A stretch of 64,000 bases of DNA from contig MU006217.1 of NCBI GenBank assembly GCA_010093685.1, positions 830,911 through 894,910 on the forward strand. Reading direction: 5' to 3'. The translations under genes and the position numbers were made by a program. This stretch comes from Ophiobolus disseminans. Its lineage: Eukaryota > Ascomycota > Dothideomycetes > Pleosporales > Phaeosphaeriaceae. Positions 23,755-34,660 of the stretch are shown one piece after another (the stretch's first letter is position 1; each line of letters opens with the position of its first letter). The notes beneath the pieces are model-generated. The model saw nothing but the letters and a program-made list of their open reading frames with translations, made no database searches and was not told where the DNA came from.

Positions 23755-26293
23755 ATGGACGAATCAACATATATCCGCTATGACAATGCCATCGAAGAGA
23801 TGCGCGCGCACGAGTATCCGATGCTACAAGGTGAGCTAGCCAGTTACGTGCGAGAACGAAAACTCATATTGGATAGGTACCACATATCTTGACCATGCCG
23901 GGACTACACTCTACGCCAAGTCGCTGATCGAGCGCTTCTCGTCCGACATGATATCGAACCTATACGGCAACCCGCATTCTGCCTCCAACGCCTCTCAGCT
24001 GACGACACGCCGCATCGAAGATATCCGGTTGCGGTTGTTGGGACTGTTTAATGCCGACCCCCAGGAATTCGATGTGGTATTTGTGGCGAACGCTACGGCA
24101 GGCATCAAGTTGGTCATGGATGCATTCCGGGATCAAGAGGAGGGCTTCTGGTATGGGTACCACCGAGACGCACATACCAGCTTGATAGGCGTACGCGAGG
24201 CTGCTTCGGAGCACCAATGCTTTGCATCAGACGCGGAGGTCAATAATTGGATCGAGCGGGAGGATCAAGTTGGTGGGAGGGCACAACTCTTTGCCTATCC
24301 GGCTCAGTCCAACATGAACGGGCGTCGCTTGCCGCTGGATTGGTCCCAACGCATTCGCACGAGCAAGCGTAGATCGGTATACACCCTCCTGGACGCCGCG
24401 GCCCTTGTATCGACTTCGCCGCTCAACCTCGAAAACAGCGACGAGGCTCCAGACTTCACCGTGCTGAGCTTGTATAAAATGTTTGGTTTCCCGGACCTGG
24501 GTGCCCTAATTGTTAGGCAAGCATCAGCCTCGATGTTCGAGAGACGCCTCTACTTCGGTGGTGGCACTGTCGAGATGGTGGTCTGCCTCAAGGAGCAATG
24601 GCACGCAAAGAAGGCGGGTTCACTGCATGAAAGGTTGGAGGATGGTACCCTGCCTATACACAGTATCATGGCGCTTGATGCTGCGATGAGCGTGCATCGA
24701 GAGTTGTACGATTCGCTAGAGCAGGTTTCGAAGCACACTACCTTCCTCGCCGGACAGCTTTATGCAGGACTTTCGTCACTACAGCATGGAAACGGCGAGC
24801 GGGTATGTCAGGTGTACAAGGATCCTGCATCCACATATGGAGACTCGACTACTCAAGGCCCGATTGTTGCGTTCAACCTTCGGAACGAATCTAGTGGCTG
24901 GGTCAGCAATGCCGAAGTGGAGAAGCTTGCGGCGGTTCGGAACTTGCAGCTACGCACTGGCGGGCTTTGTAACCCTGGCGGTGTTGCTTCATCGCTTGGA
25001 TTGGCGCCATGGGAGATGCGAGAGAACTTTTCTGCCGGCCAGCGATGTGGCAACGATAACGACATCATCCGTGCAAAACCGACCGGCATGATACGCGTGA
25101 GCCTCGGGGCCATGAGCACATTGAAGGACGTCAACTTATTCGTCGCCTTTGTGCGCGAGTTCTTCGTTCAAGAAAGTGTTCCCGCGGTCACACTGCCAAT
25201 CACGAATTCCGAGGTTGAGGCCCCAACACAAAGTCGCTTACACGTGGAAAGCCTGTCCGTGTATCCTATAAAAAGCTGCGCGGGCTTCAGCGTACCGCCC
25301 GGTGCGCCATGGGAGGTGCGACCCGAAGGCCTGGCATGGGACCGCGAATGGTGTCTCGTCCATCAAGGCACGGGTGCAGCGTTGAGCCAAAAGCGCTACC
25401 CCAAAATGGCTCTCATTCGCCCCAGCATCGACCTAATTGAAGGCGTGCTGCGCATCAACTTGGTTGGAGCATTGCGCGATACGACTACCATCCAAGAGGT
25501 CACCGTGCCGCTCTCAGCGGACCCACGACTGTTCCTGGACGAAGATCTGTACAAAGACGCAAGTGCCAGAGTATGCGGCGATAACGTTAGCGCCAAAACG
25601 TACAGGTCAGGCAAGATATCATCCTTCTTTTCGCATGCACTTGGGGTGGCTTGTCACCTTGCACGGTTTCCCGCAGTGAGCAGCGGCAGTGGCTCCACAA
25701 GGCATTCGAAAGCGCATCTCCAGAAATACCAAAAAGCCAGTGGCACGCAGATACCCGGCGCTTTCCCTGTTGCGGTCCCCATAGCGCCTGGCGTCTGCGT
25801 TTCAAAGCCGATATTGCTATCAAATGAAAGTCCTATCCTCACAATTTCTCGATCCAGTCTCAATCGCCTCAATGAGTTGATCAAAGCGGACGGCGGCAAG
25901 GCGGCGCAAGCAGAGGTATTCAGAGCCAACATAGTGGTTGCGGAGAACCCGGCCTACCCGCCTGGGCTTGAGGATCCCTACGCGGAAGATGATTGGCGCT
26001 TCCTCCAGATTGGCCAACAGTACTTCGAGATGCTCGGAGCGTGTAGACGATGCCAGATGGTTTGCATTGACCAGCAAACCGCCGAAAAGAACCAGGAGCC
26101 GTTTGTAACACTGTCCAAAACACGCCGGTTCGACGGCCGTGTTTTTTTTGGAGAGCATACCTGCCATCTGCCTCTGGAAGACGCTTCGTCCCCATTGGTA
26201 CAAAATCCTTCTATCACAGTTGGTGATGCGGTGCGTCCCTTTCGGGAGGATGACGCCCTTCAGGACAGTCGGCTGCATGCTTTTGTCATCTGA
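23755..26293 (+). CDS. hxB: Molybdenum cofactor sulfurase (MOCOS / HxB type)
   Basis: Converts the oxo form of Mo-cofactor to the sulfido form needed by xanthine dehydrogenase and aldehyde oxidase. Exons 23755-23830 and 23877-26293 give 830 residues, close to the usual fungal length. The N-terminal NifS-like PLP domain begins TTYLDHAGTTLYAKSLIERF and has the Schiff-base Lys in VLSLYKMFGFPDLGALI (about residue 225). The persulfide Cys lies in LRTGGLCNPGG (about 389). A MOSC N-terminal beta-barrel follows (LSVYPIKSCAGFSVPPGAPW), and a C-terminal MOSC domain ends with CRRCQMVCIDQQ and GRVFFGEH. Start choice: the first exon encodes MDESTYIRYD and splices in frame. A poly-T run at about 26148 in the coding sequence reads VFFGEH and is not a frameshift. 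Confidence 0.96.
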
Positions 26294-27526
26294 GACCGCA
26301 TCAGGCTGAGAAGTACAGCCAACGAGGTACAGCGTACTAGTTTCTTTTTTGCTGTAATTGGTCATGCTACTCTGCCTCGAACCCATCTCCCTGTACCTGG
26401 CATTTGCATGTTAGTCTTCAGCTGGCGAACTCAGGACGCTGACGATTGGCCAATTCGTGCTAGCTGTACGACGAATCTAAAACGATTCTGGAGGTTCACG
26501 AAGCAAAATAGCGCTTTATCTAGCCAAGGCTGTGGAAAACGGTAATGAACGGGTGGGTTTAGTCGTAAGCGCTGGCCAATGGGTATTTGCAGTTTCAACG
26601 ACGAGGCCGCTGAGGCGTCTTGACCTGTGAGGATCATCTGAACAGCCACACTCCGCACGGCCTGTGTCTTGACAGGGTCGAAGGGTTGGTGTTATGAGGC
26701 GCGCGGCCAGCGGCGAACCAGAAAAAAGTCTGACTGCGATGGCGACGGGTGGCCAGGCGGCGGGCAAGGTGTTGATGGAAGCGCGCGACACCATGGAAGC
26801 AGCATAGAAATTATCACAGCGGCTGCACACCAGACATAAAGTGATCTAATGCTCCACGAGGTCAGATGCATTGCCTTCTCGCACCAGTTTCGCCTCCATC
26901 TATTTCCAGCCTAACATCTTCGAGATCTTCGTATCCTGACGCCAGCGTATCATCAGCTCGTCTCAGCTTCTCTTCCTCCGCACCAGGTAGACAGCTCGAC
27001 CGGGTTGCCACGTTCGCCCGCCAGATTACGAGCGTCCTGTTTCTGCTTGGCTCGTGTTGCACTTCGCAGCCTCCCGCACGCCGACGCCCGCATCGCACAT
27101 CCGAACGGGCTGCGTCAAATCAGCAGTCGCAACGGCCGTCTGTCTCCTCAAACCCTGCAGGGGCCGCAGTCAGGTCACATTAACGTTTCAACCCCACTCG
27201 ACCAATCGCCGCCCGAGACAAGTAGGCAGCCCGTAAGCGCTGCGCACGGACGATCTCTGCTACGCGCCTTCCAGTGCACCCGCATATTTTTAGAAGGAAC
27301 GACCCATTCAGCGGCCAACAACAAGTCCGCCTCCAGCTAGTGTCAAAGTACGTACAATAAACACACACTCGTCCCCGGCGCCAAAGGTATCTTTTTGTCT
27401 GCCTGCCTCGCTCTTTTCTACCTTCCACCCTCCACCGTGGAAGCAGGCACAGCGCAGCCCACCTTCGCTCGCAGCACCATCGACAAGGAGCCGAGTCACT
27501 CGTTCAGCACGGCACACCTCGACACC
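26294..27526. other. Intergenic and long 5' leader, 1.2 kb
   Basis: No protein family recognised. From about 26880 the plus strand is rich in TC and CGCC, as in a long transcribed leader. Open frames there look like chance. ATG at 27527 sits in the context ACACCATGG. Confidence 0.5.
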
Positions 27527-28270
27527 ATGGCCGCCACCGATGCCAAACCCGTCTTGTCCACCCTCAAGACACCTCTGTCTGCCACTTATCCCTCGGAACT
27601 GAAGTCGCCCATGATCCATTCTGCTACGACGCCTCTCTTTGCCAACATCAAGCGGGAAGATGAGTCCCTCAGGACGCCCATCACCCCGCCATCAGCCTAC
27701 CTCGAGTTTCTGAAGAACCTCTCCCCCGTTCTTACGAGCCCCATGTCCACCGGTACCAGTTCGCGATTTGTCTTCGAGGGCAGCCGACCTGTCTCGGTGA
27801 CATCAGCCGCATCCAGCACTTCCTGCACCTCGACATCTGCTCCAGCAGACAAGGAGTCTCCAGCAACATCAAGATCGAGCAGCTGCAGTCGGTGCGATCC
27901 AGTAAGAGAAGAGCCGCCCATGTCTGCCCCTCCCTCCAAGGTTCAGATGATCTCAATTCCTCCGCCATCTCCATTCTCGCGCCCGCAATCAGCGCGGACA
28001 CCCCGCCTCTACATTCCGCAGTCTCCATATTCACCTGCGGGAGTCCGGTCACCAGCGAGCGCCAAGTCAATTCAATCGCCTTTCTCCGCTGTCTCGCCAA
28101 AGACCTGTCATCCTGACAAGAAGACTGGCCGGTCAAGGCGCGTGAGCGTGCGCGAAGTTGTGACCCGGACAGTGACTTACCACACAACACCAGTTGATGC
28201 AAAGGCACCATCCTTCCCACAGATCGACCCCGCACCACGCGGGAAGCGGAGGAAGATTGCGGAAGAGTAA
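27527..28270 (+). CDS. Ser/Pro-rich hypothetical protein, possible nuclear phosphoprotein
   Basis: Single-exon frame of 247 residues beginning MAATDAKPVLSTLKTPLSAT. Low-complexity Ser/Thr/Pro sequence with many SP and TP dipeptides (LRTPITPPSAYLEFLKNL, PPPSPFSRPQSARTP). A short more ordered motif sits in the middle (AYLEFLKNLSPVLTSP). It has basic patches (KKTGRSRRVSVREVV) and ends with a likely nuclear signal, RGKRRKIAEE. I do not recognise a domain. The TPITPPSAYLEFLKNLSP segment looks like the conserved core of a family, but this is judged by eye. ATG at 27527 is preferred over an upstream in-frame CTG/GTG-type opening because of its CACCATGG context. Confidence 0.7.
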   Translation: MAATDAKPVLSTLKTPLSATYPSELKSPMIHSATTPLFANIKREDESLRTPITPPSAYLEFLKNLSPVLTSPMSTGTSSRFVFEGSRPVSVTSAASSTSCTSTSAPADKESPATSRSSSCSRCDPVREEPPMSAPPSKVQMISIPPPSPFSRPQSARTPRLYIPQSPYSPAGVRSPASAKSIQSPFSAVSPKTCHPDKKTGRSRRVSVREVVTRTVTYHTTPVDAKAPSFPQIDPAPRGKRRKIAEE

Positions 28271-30354
28271 ACAGCTCAATTGCGACGTGTCCCACTTTTC
28301 TGGACTACTGGAACGAGCATGAGGGGTCACACAACCGCCACGTACCACCCATGATTCCCATTCAGACGTCAAGAAGCGCCCATTGATGGCGCCTATCTTG
28401 AGCAGTCAAGCACCTATCATCCCTCGACACATCTCACACCACTCCTACCACCCACCCGGCCGCTCAAACTAATTCTCGGGTCCTGGCGACTCGATCGCAT
28501 CCTCTTCAACTACTCTCTTACAACCCTATCATGGCCGCGGACACTTCATCATTTCCTTTGTTTATTAGAGGAACGACTTACGTTTTTACGTTGTTCTCTC
28601 ACGACCTTCGAGATATACCAATTGTATGGCGCGGAAAATCTGACTCGGAAACCTTGTTACTTTGCGAATACCTTTTTGGGAGTGGCTTCGCGCCGGCGCT
28701 TGTGGTGTTTTTGTCGCAAAGGGGGGTAAAATAGCTACCTTACCTTGCTTGGGGACTCTGACTGGCTTGCGACATGGCATGGAGATTGCCCATGCACGAG
28801 CGGTGCGCTGGCTGGCGAGTAGGTGGAGGAGCCGTGCAGAGATGTAGCCGGGCGGTAAAAAGAGGCCTGCGCTTGGAGCATCTGTGGATTGCCTCGGTCG
28901 GCACTTTTTTGCGTCGTCGAGCATGACAATGCATCAAATCAATTCAAACATATCACTACTATTCCGACATTTCCTCATACTGATATTGCTTTTTCTGAAG
29001 TTATCGTGATTTCCAGGCCTGATCACCCGCTCATCATTTCCCAGCACACCACAAGCCTCGAAGCGCCTGCGACCCGCCATGTGACCACCCGCTGCATGCA
29101 TGCATCAAGCAAAGCATCCAGGCAGCAGAAAAAGTCGTCTCACACTCCCCCCCATCCAGAACCGCTGCAGCACTTGCATCCAATCTACCCGCGCTTCTTT
29201 CCCCCAATCACACGCCCCCGATACACTTCACGCAGCCGCGCCCCCAATACCCTTGCAATTTCTCCTCCCAACAATCACCGCCCAGGGAAGCCTTTTTGCG
29301 GGATATTTTCCATGGCAATGCGCTCGGATGGTGCACGCACGTGTTATCGATATTTCCCCTCTCCGGTGAGGAGGAGAAAACAAGGCATCCCAACGCTCTG
29401 TAACCTCCCGCTTTTAGTGCGCTGGGCGGGCGTGGCCAATCAGCAGTGATGAGGCAGGGATGGTGGGTTTGGCGGGCGCTTAGGCGGGTGCGGGAGGCGC
29501 TGGGGTGTGAGTGGGAAAGTGTGTGGTGTCTTGCTTGCGCGTGCGCTGGGGAGATGAGATGGGAGTTGGAAGTAGCGTTGATGTACAGTACGTACAATTG
29601 TGGCTTCATTGATTCAAATCGTGCATGTAGCGAATTTCCTTCCATCCCATACAATTCCAACCAACTCCAATCCATCTCCCTCCCTCTTTCCCACTCCATC
29701 CCCAGCGCACCAAAACCACGCCCCTCCGCGCAAAACACAATAAGGTTCAAGCTCGAGCCCTTCCGTGTCACGCGGAGCAATTTTTCACGATCGCAATAGC
29801 AGCCAATGGCCCCTTCGCGACCGGAGTTTTGTCACCGTACAGCGGAAGGCGGGAGAGCTAGGCTGGTGTGAGTAGTATGTTCCGGGTTGGGGGAGGTGCT
29901 GCGCCGCGGAGGTGCGGTGGTGGTGATGCAGGTGAGAAAGTAGGTTGGCGTTGGGATGGGGGGTGATGGGATGGGATGGGGTGGAGGTTTGGTGGTTTGT
30001 GATGTGTGTGTGATGAGACAAGCGGTGTAGATGTGTGTGTTTGGCTTATTTCACATGAGACATTTAGGTTGGAGAGGATGATAGTGTGAATGAGTGTTTG
30101 AGATTATCGTGCTTTTCATAATGTGCACATGCTTTTGTACGTAGGCATATGATAATGTTGTTTGGGATGGAGAGCCTCTACTATGCTTGACAATTCTCGT
30201 CAATAGTAGGTTCTACTGAAAGTTGCCGCCATAGACAAGGTACACTCTTGCTCACCATGTACACGATCAACAGGGTTTTGTGCATTAGTACATTTGGGGT
30301 AGGTGAAGCGTACGATATATTACATTACGTAGGGTAGTGTCCAGCACCACTTTC
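28271..30354. other. Convergent intergenic region, 2.1 kb
   Basis: Lies between two genes that converge. Pyrimidine-rich on the left, GT-rich around 29480-30030 (GTGTGTG, GGGATGGG runs). No reading frame resembling a protein was found on either strand. No inverted repeat of note was seen. Confidence 0.5.
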
Positions 30355-32566
30355 TCACAACGGACCACGCGACCCTCCATATGGCGACACCTCTTCCTCC
30401 ACAACCTGATACTGTGCCTTTTCCTCTCCATAGTTCTGACCAATTTCCTCCTCTCTATCACCGAGGCCAGTAAACGTCTTATCTTTCCCTTCAATGACAG
30501 GGAAGTCATGGTGTTTCCGGTCCCACGTCCCTATACCCCGTGCTTCGAGCGCTTGCCGATGCAATTGCAATGTACCCGTCTGAGTCCACTCGGCCCTCTG
30601 CGCGAGCCGCTCTCGCGCGTTGAAGTAGCGGAACCATAGAGCTTCCATCGACTGGTCGAGTATGATGAGCAGGCTGCCAACGCTGAGGATGATGGCCATG
30701 CCTAGCACGCTGACACTGTAATGCCGTGCACTCAATATTCTCTGGCGCTTGCAGATGTCCAAGATATCGGGATCAGTCGGTACCTGCAGTTGAGACAGTG
30801 CATTCTGGCCTGGTCGCAGCTCGAACGTGTCCGGAGACGAGTGTCTGTCTATGCGATGCTGGAACATGGCCAGACTGACGTTGTGCATATTGTGCGCCTC
30901 GCGTTGCCACTGGCCCGGTGCGAGAGACGACGAGCCGAATGACGTGGCTGTAAAGACCCAATCTTGAGCGAGGAGGACTTGACTGTTGAGTAGCCTTGCA
31001 GTCCACTGCAGGACCATACTCCATGCAGCATCCCACATGACACTGAACATGGCTTGCTGCCGTTTCGACAATGCGATGTCACCGCGTCGGACCGCTTCCT
31101 GGGTAGCGTAGAGTCCGTCGAGTTTCGTGCATTGCTTCGTCACAGCATTGCAGAATTGATATTGCTCCGTGCATCCAAGTACCGAGAAGTCGTTTGTGGG
31201 GAGGAAGAACTGGTCATTGTCTGGAGCCTTGATTGACGCATTGAACAATTCATCATCGACCCTGCCATTGTACACAGCTTTGTTGAGAATTGAGATAAGT
31301 GTGACATCGGCACTTGACACTTTAAAGTCTGGAATGGGGTCAAAGTCGCTGGCATTGACGTTATCAGCATACGCTGTGTTGGAACTGACTGCAGATTAGT
31401 AGTTGCCTGGTGTTATGAGACGTCAAGGTTGTACGTACGTTACCGTATAGGCACTAGGCAAGTAATCTTTCATCCACTTGCTAATGCAAAAAGTAGTCAA
31501 CGGCGTAGTCTGTTTTGGCGGCACCGCTATACAACCGGTATCACTGCTTCCAAACTCGTAGAACTTGACGCTTGTCGTCGTTTTGTTTCCATATGCCTCT
31601 GTCAAGTTCTCCCTCCAAACTGTTGAGTAGCGACTGAGCTGTATCGGTGCACACGTGGTCACTCTTCGGAAGGAAATACTGTCTTTTGGTGGAGCGTTCA
31701 AGCCAATGTCCTTGTTCGAGTTGAGTAGCCCTGAATCAATTCGGATGGCTTTGGTCATACATGCATTGCCGCCAAATGGGCATTCTGCTTGTCTGTCCAC
31801 CGAAGCTTGCTTGCCTGCGAGGCTTCGCCGGACGAAATGGCCGCAATCCGAAGATGCTTTGGGATCGCCATTGTAACATGAACGTACGTACGCAGCACTC
31901 TGCGTGAGAGTGAATCGACCCAACAAGACCTGCGCGTTGAAGACCTCTAACTCTGCACTGTTTAGCTTCCTTGCGGTCGCCGTTCGGATCGTCGCTAGTT
32001 GCTTGGGGTATCCGCATGCTCTGCTATCTACTAGCGCCTGGCCAGCCCGGGTTGAAGCAATTTGGGATGAGAACAAACCTGCTGCAGCAAAACATGCGAT
32101 GTGCAGGGTCGTAATGAACAATAGCGGCAGAGAACGACCCAGAGGCGTGGCAACTTTGCTCTTCCATACCGCAGCCGAGCGAGTTAAGCTCCAGAGTGCG
32201 TTTGGCGCCGTGATGGCATTGCGGAGGATGATTTGTTGCTGATCTGAGGGTAGACATACAAGGTTAGCACCTGTCTCACACGCAGTAGGCATAGGTATTT
32301 CTTACGATATAGCCCATCCCGCGCGGATGTGGTTGAGCGCGTCTGGTGCAAGATGAAGCAGAGCGTTCGCCAGAAACAGCCACCCGCGAACTGCACGAAC
32401 AGAGTGAGGAAGGAGACTAGTATCAGGCCATAGTAGGTAGGCAAAGTAAGTGTTGAGCCTGTTATTGCGCCGTGCTCTGGGAACGATCGATCAGTATACT
32501 GAAAACGGTTGTGAGAGGCTACCACGCACCCCAATTAATCCAGAATCCAGAATTTATGGCCGACAT
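30355..32566 (-). CDS. Fungal multi-span membrane protein with Cys-containing extracellular region, function unknown
   Basis: Predicted 680 residues from exons 32530-32566, 32306-32476, 31439-32243 and 30355-31384. It starts MSAINSGFWINWEHGAITGS. Hydrophobic segments are YYGLILVSFLTLFVQFAGG, a second near LPLLFITTLHIACFAAAGLF and a third near SVLGMAIILSVGSLLIILDQ; YYGL and HQTRS flank the first. The large central part (about residues 110 to 480) has paired Cys (SCYNGDPKASSDCG, AECPFGGNACMTK, TTCAPIQL, DTGCIAV, LGCTEQYQFCNAVTKQC) and N-glycosylation sites, suggesting an extracellular or lumenal domain. The C-tail is charged (DREEEIGQNYGEEKAQYQVV). I recognise the general pattern from uncharacterised ascomycete proteins but no function. 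All introns have good signals; the third acceptor used is AGTCAG at 31385. Confidence 0.8.
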
Positions 32567-33501
32567 GACACCTGTTGGGTGCACGACAAAATGAAAGAGA
32601 TCAACAACGGCGCGAAACGCGGACAGGCCCATGAGTGCCTTATACTCGCCCGATGATCAAATGACCCCAGCCAGCTACGCTTGCCACGGCGTATTATGAA
32701 GTCGCGCCGAAGACCATGTCGCCCTGCATGGTGTTGGTTGCTGGGGGCGTTCAGGCGTCCCAATTCGTTCTCTCGAGAATCGCAGACGCCATTCGCGACA
32801 CCTCAGCTCAGCAGAAAGAAGGCATGACCACAATTTACTTTGCAACTCTGTTCTTCACAACCGAGTGACGTCAAACATGGCCTTCGATAGTACAAAGCAC
32901 ATAGAAGCGTTCGTCGCGACTTTGAGCGACCAGGCGAAATGTGAAACCGACAATGGGCATCTGCAGGCCCCAAACTGGTTCCGTTTCGCATCGTCTGCAA
33001 AGCGATCCTCCAAGCACTTCGAGTCAAATCCAAGCGAAGTCTGCGCGCACAGGTGCCTTACATTTGACGCAACAAGAGTGGTTGGTGGTAGGTTGGACTA
33101 ATTCGGCGTTCGTCGTTCCGCGGACAACTTCCGTCGCTCAAGGAAGGGAGTTCTCCCTCGTTTCCAGCAAGAGCAATGTGCAAGGGCGGTAGTATGACTA
33201 CGTGGCACAAACTCTTCTCTACCTAGGTACGCAGTCCAGCATGCAATCGCATCTCATCGAAAAATCTCCTTGATACAGCTATCTGTGGCCCTTACACGTC
33301 GAATGTTGTTTGGGCACGCATTCCCGGTTGGTCTTGGCAGCCCTTTCAACGCGTGGAATGCTCTCAACAGTGCCCTGACTGGTCCGACATGCCAATGTGG
33401 TGGGTACTCTGGGCAAAGGGTGAAAGTTAAGGTGGCATTCCGATGGACATTCCATTCTTACCTTCCCGAGGTTCGTGGCCATGATAGAGCCACTGTTCGA
33501 G

Positions 33502-33509
33502 TATATAAG
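33502..33509 (+). promoter_or_regulatory. TATA box upstream of the WSC gene
   Basis: TATATAAG about 70-80 bases upstream of the hydrophobic signal-peptide-like stretch at 33584. Position fits a core promoter for the (now broken) WSC gene. Confidence 0.45.
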
Positions 33510-33680
33510 ACCATCGAAGACCACCTGCTCAAAGTCTCATTATCGTTACCATTCTCTCGTCGCTCTTTACTGACGGAAAATGTGTGACATTTGTTTCACT
33601 TCTGCTTGCCCTGGTGTTTACACCATGGGACCGGCACTTTACGACACACTTGCAGCGTTTTCTATTGATTGTTCTCTTAT

Positions 33681-33712
33681 GTTTGCAGAGCACAGAGCAT
33701 TTGAGCACACAG
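33681..33712 (+). repeat. Left arm of a 32-bp inverted repeat
   Basis: The arm begins gtttgcagagcacagagc and matches the reverse complement of 34455-34486 at 29 of 32 positions, the first 18 being identical. The arms flank the broken WSC gene with about 740 bases between them. Confidence 0.85.
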
Positions 33713-33763
33713 TTTTGAAGTCTAACCCACTGCCATTCGGCAGTCCGCTAACTTCATCAAGAG

Positions 33764-34434
33764 CTCGATACCGATAAGGTCACCGACGGAGAGTACGGAG
33801 GCTGCAAGCTCGCGACAAGCGACATCGAAGGCACTGCCACTCCCCTCTTCGAGGCGCCAAATGCCGACAACGAGAAGGTCTTCACCGCCGGTGCAGAGGG
33901 CCTCACTCAGCAGAGGTTTCTCGACTTGTGTGCGGAGAACGACAAGAACTTCAAGTATTTTGGTCTCTTCAACGGCGACACCTGCCGCTGCTCAAGCACC
34001 TTGACTCCCGCGCTCGGCGACGCTGAAGACAGCATTCAATGCAACGTAGGTGCCAACGGTGACGATTCACAAGCAGCTGGTGGCGACAAGGAACTCACGG
34101 TCTTCACCAACAAGAACTACGAGCTTTCCACCGAGGTCACGAACGGCGAGTTCGACAACTGCTACCTTGCCCAAGAGCTACGCCAATCCGGCAACACCCG
34201 CAGATGGTCTCACCCGCAGATGGTCTCACCCTCGAGAAGTGTCAACTGTTCTGTATCAAGTTCGTTTACTTCGGTCTCGATAACAAACAGGACTGCCGCT
34301 GCTCCAACGAGTTTACACCTGAAACTCCCACCGCGAAGCCAGGCGAGTGTACTACTCCGGCTAACGGAAATGAGCTTCAAATCGGTGGTGGCCCATCTAG
34401 GATGGCTGTCTTCACGAACACTGCTTACGATCCG
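33764..34434 (+). pseudogene. Double WSC-like domain gene, frame broken by a 16-bp duplication
   Basis: WSC domains are Cys-rich carbohydrate-binding modules of secreted or cell-wall proteins. Domain one (frame starting 33764) reads GEYGGCKLATSD...FLDLCAENDKNFKYFGLFNG, DTCRCSSTLTP and ELTVFTN. Domain two reads FDNCYLAQ, then in a different frame ADGLTLEKCQLFCIKFVYFG, DCRCSNEFTP and SRMAVFTNTAYDP. Between the halves of domain two the frame changes twice. One change is near 34170 (the frame reading YANPATPADG continues), the other is an exact tandem duplication of 16 bases at 34195-34226. Removing one copy makes the second change disappear. The 5' end is also unclear: a signal-peptide-like run lies out of frame with the nearest ATG. 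Either a recently decayed gene or uncorrected sequence errors; the exact duplication favours real decay. A GTACGT after 34434 may start an intron. Confidence 0.7.
34195..34226 (+). repeat. Exact 16-bp tandem duplication inside the WSC gene
   Basis: Unit cacccgcagatggtct occurs twice head to tail (34195-34210, 34211-34226) and is followed by another caccc. Sixteen is not a multiple of three, so it shifts the frame. Confidence 0.95.
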
Positions 34435-34454
34435 GTACGTCCATACTCTCTTAT

Positions 34455-34486
34455 CTGTCTGCTCGAAAGCTCTGTGCTCTGCAAAC
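34455..34486 (-). repeat. Right arm of the 32-bp inverted repeat
   Basis: Reverse complement begins gtttgcagagcacagagc, as in the left arm at 33681. It lies just after the last recognisable WSC codon, probably in an intron or 3' flank. Confidence 0.85.
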
Positions 34487-34582
34487 TTTTCATATCGTTC
34501 CTTCAAGGCAAGTATCTGGTAAGTACGACTGCGCTTCGGCCCAGCCACTCAAACACTTGGAGGGTTATCATGGGACATCAAC

Positions 34583-34660
34583 ACACACAACACCTACGAC
34601 ACACATCCACACCCACTCGACACACACAACACATCCGACACACATCCACACCCACTCGAC
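34583..34660 (+). repeat. 39-bp tandem repeat, two copies, CA-rich
   Basis: Two adjacent 39-base copies (34583-34621, 34622-34660) differing at a few bases near the middle. The unit is 13 codons long; in one frame it reads HTQHLRHTSTPTR then HTQHIRHTSTPTR. It may be part of a Thr/Pro-rich linker of the WSC protein or plain minisatellite. Confidence 0.85.

Larger units (their letters stand above)
32567..33763. other. Intergenic; TATA and left inverted-repeat arm
   Basis: Contains the promoter side of the membrane-protein gene and the upstream part of the broken WSC gene. A TATATAAG box is at 33502-33509. At 33584-33623 one frame reads a hydrophobic signal-peptide-like run (VTFVSLLLALVFT), but no ATG is in that frame. 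The left arm of an inverted repeat is at 33681-33712. No other gene seen. Confidence 0.5.

Noticed and set aside
26145..26155. T-run in the Mo-cofactor sulfurase as a frameshift
   Set aside because: The frame continues into the conserved GRVFFGEH motif on both sides, so the run is coding.
26866..27340. Open frames before the Ser/Pro-rich gene
   Set aside because: Lie in a CT-rich leader, no protein-like features; the ATG at 27527 has a better context.
29100..29799. Frames of 90-190 codons in the convergent gap
   Set aside because: No motif, low-complexity Ser/His/Pro on one strand, and no splice-site structure.
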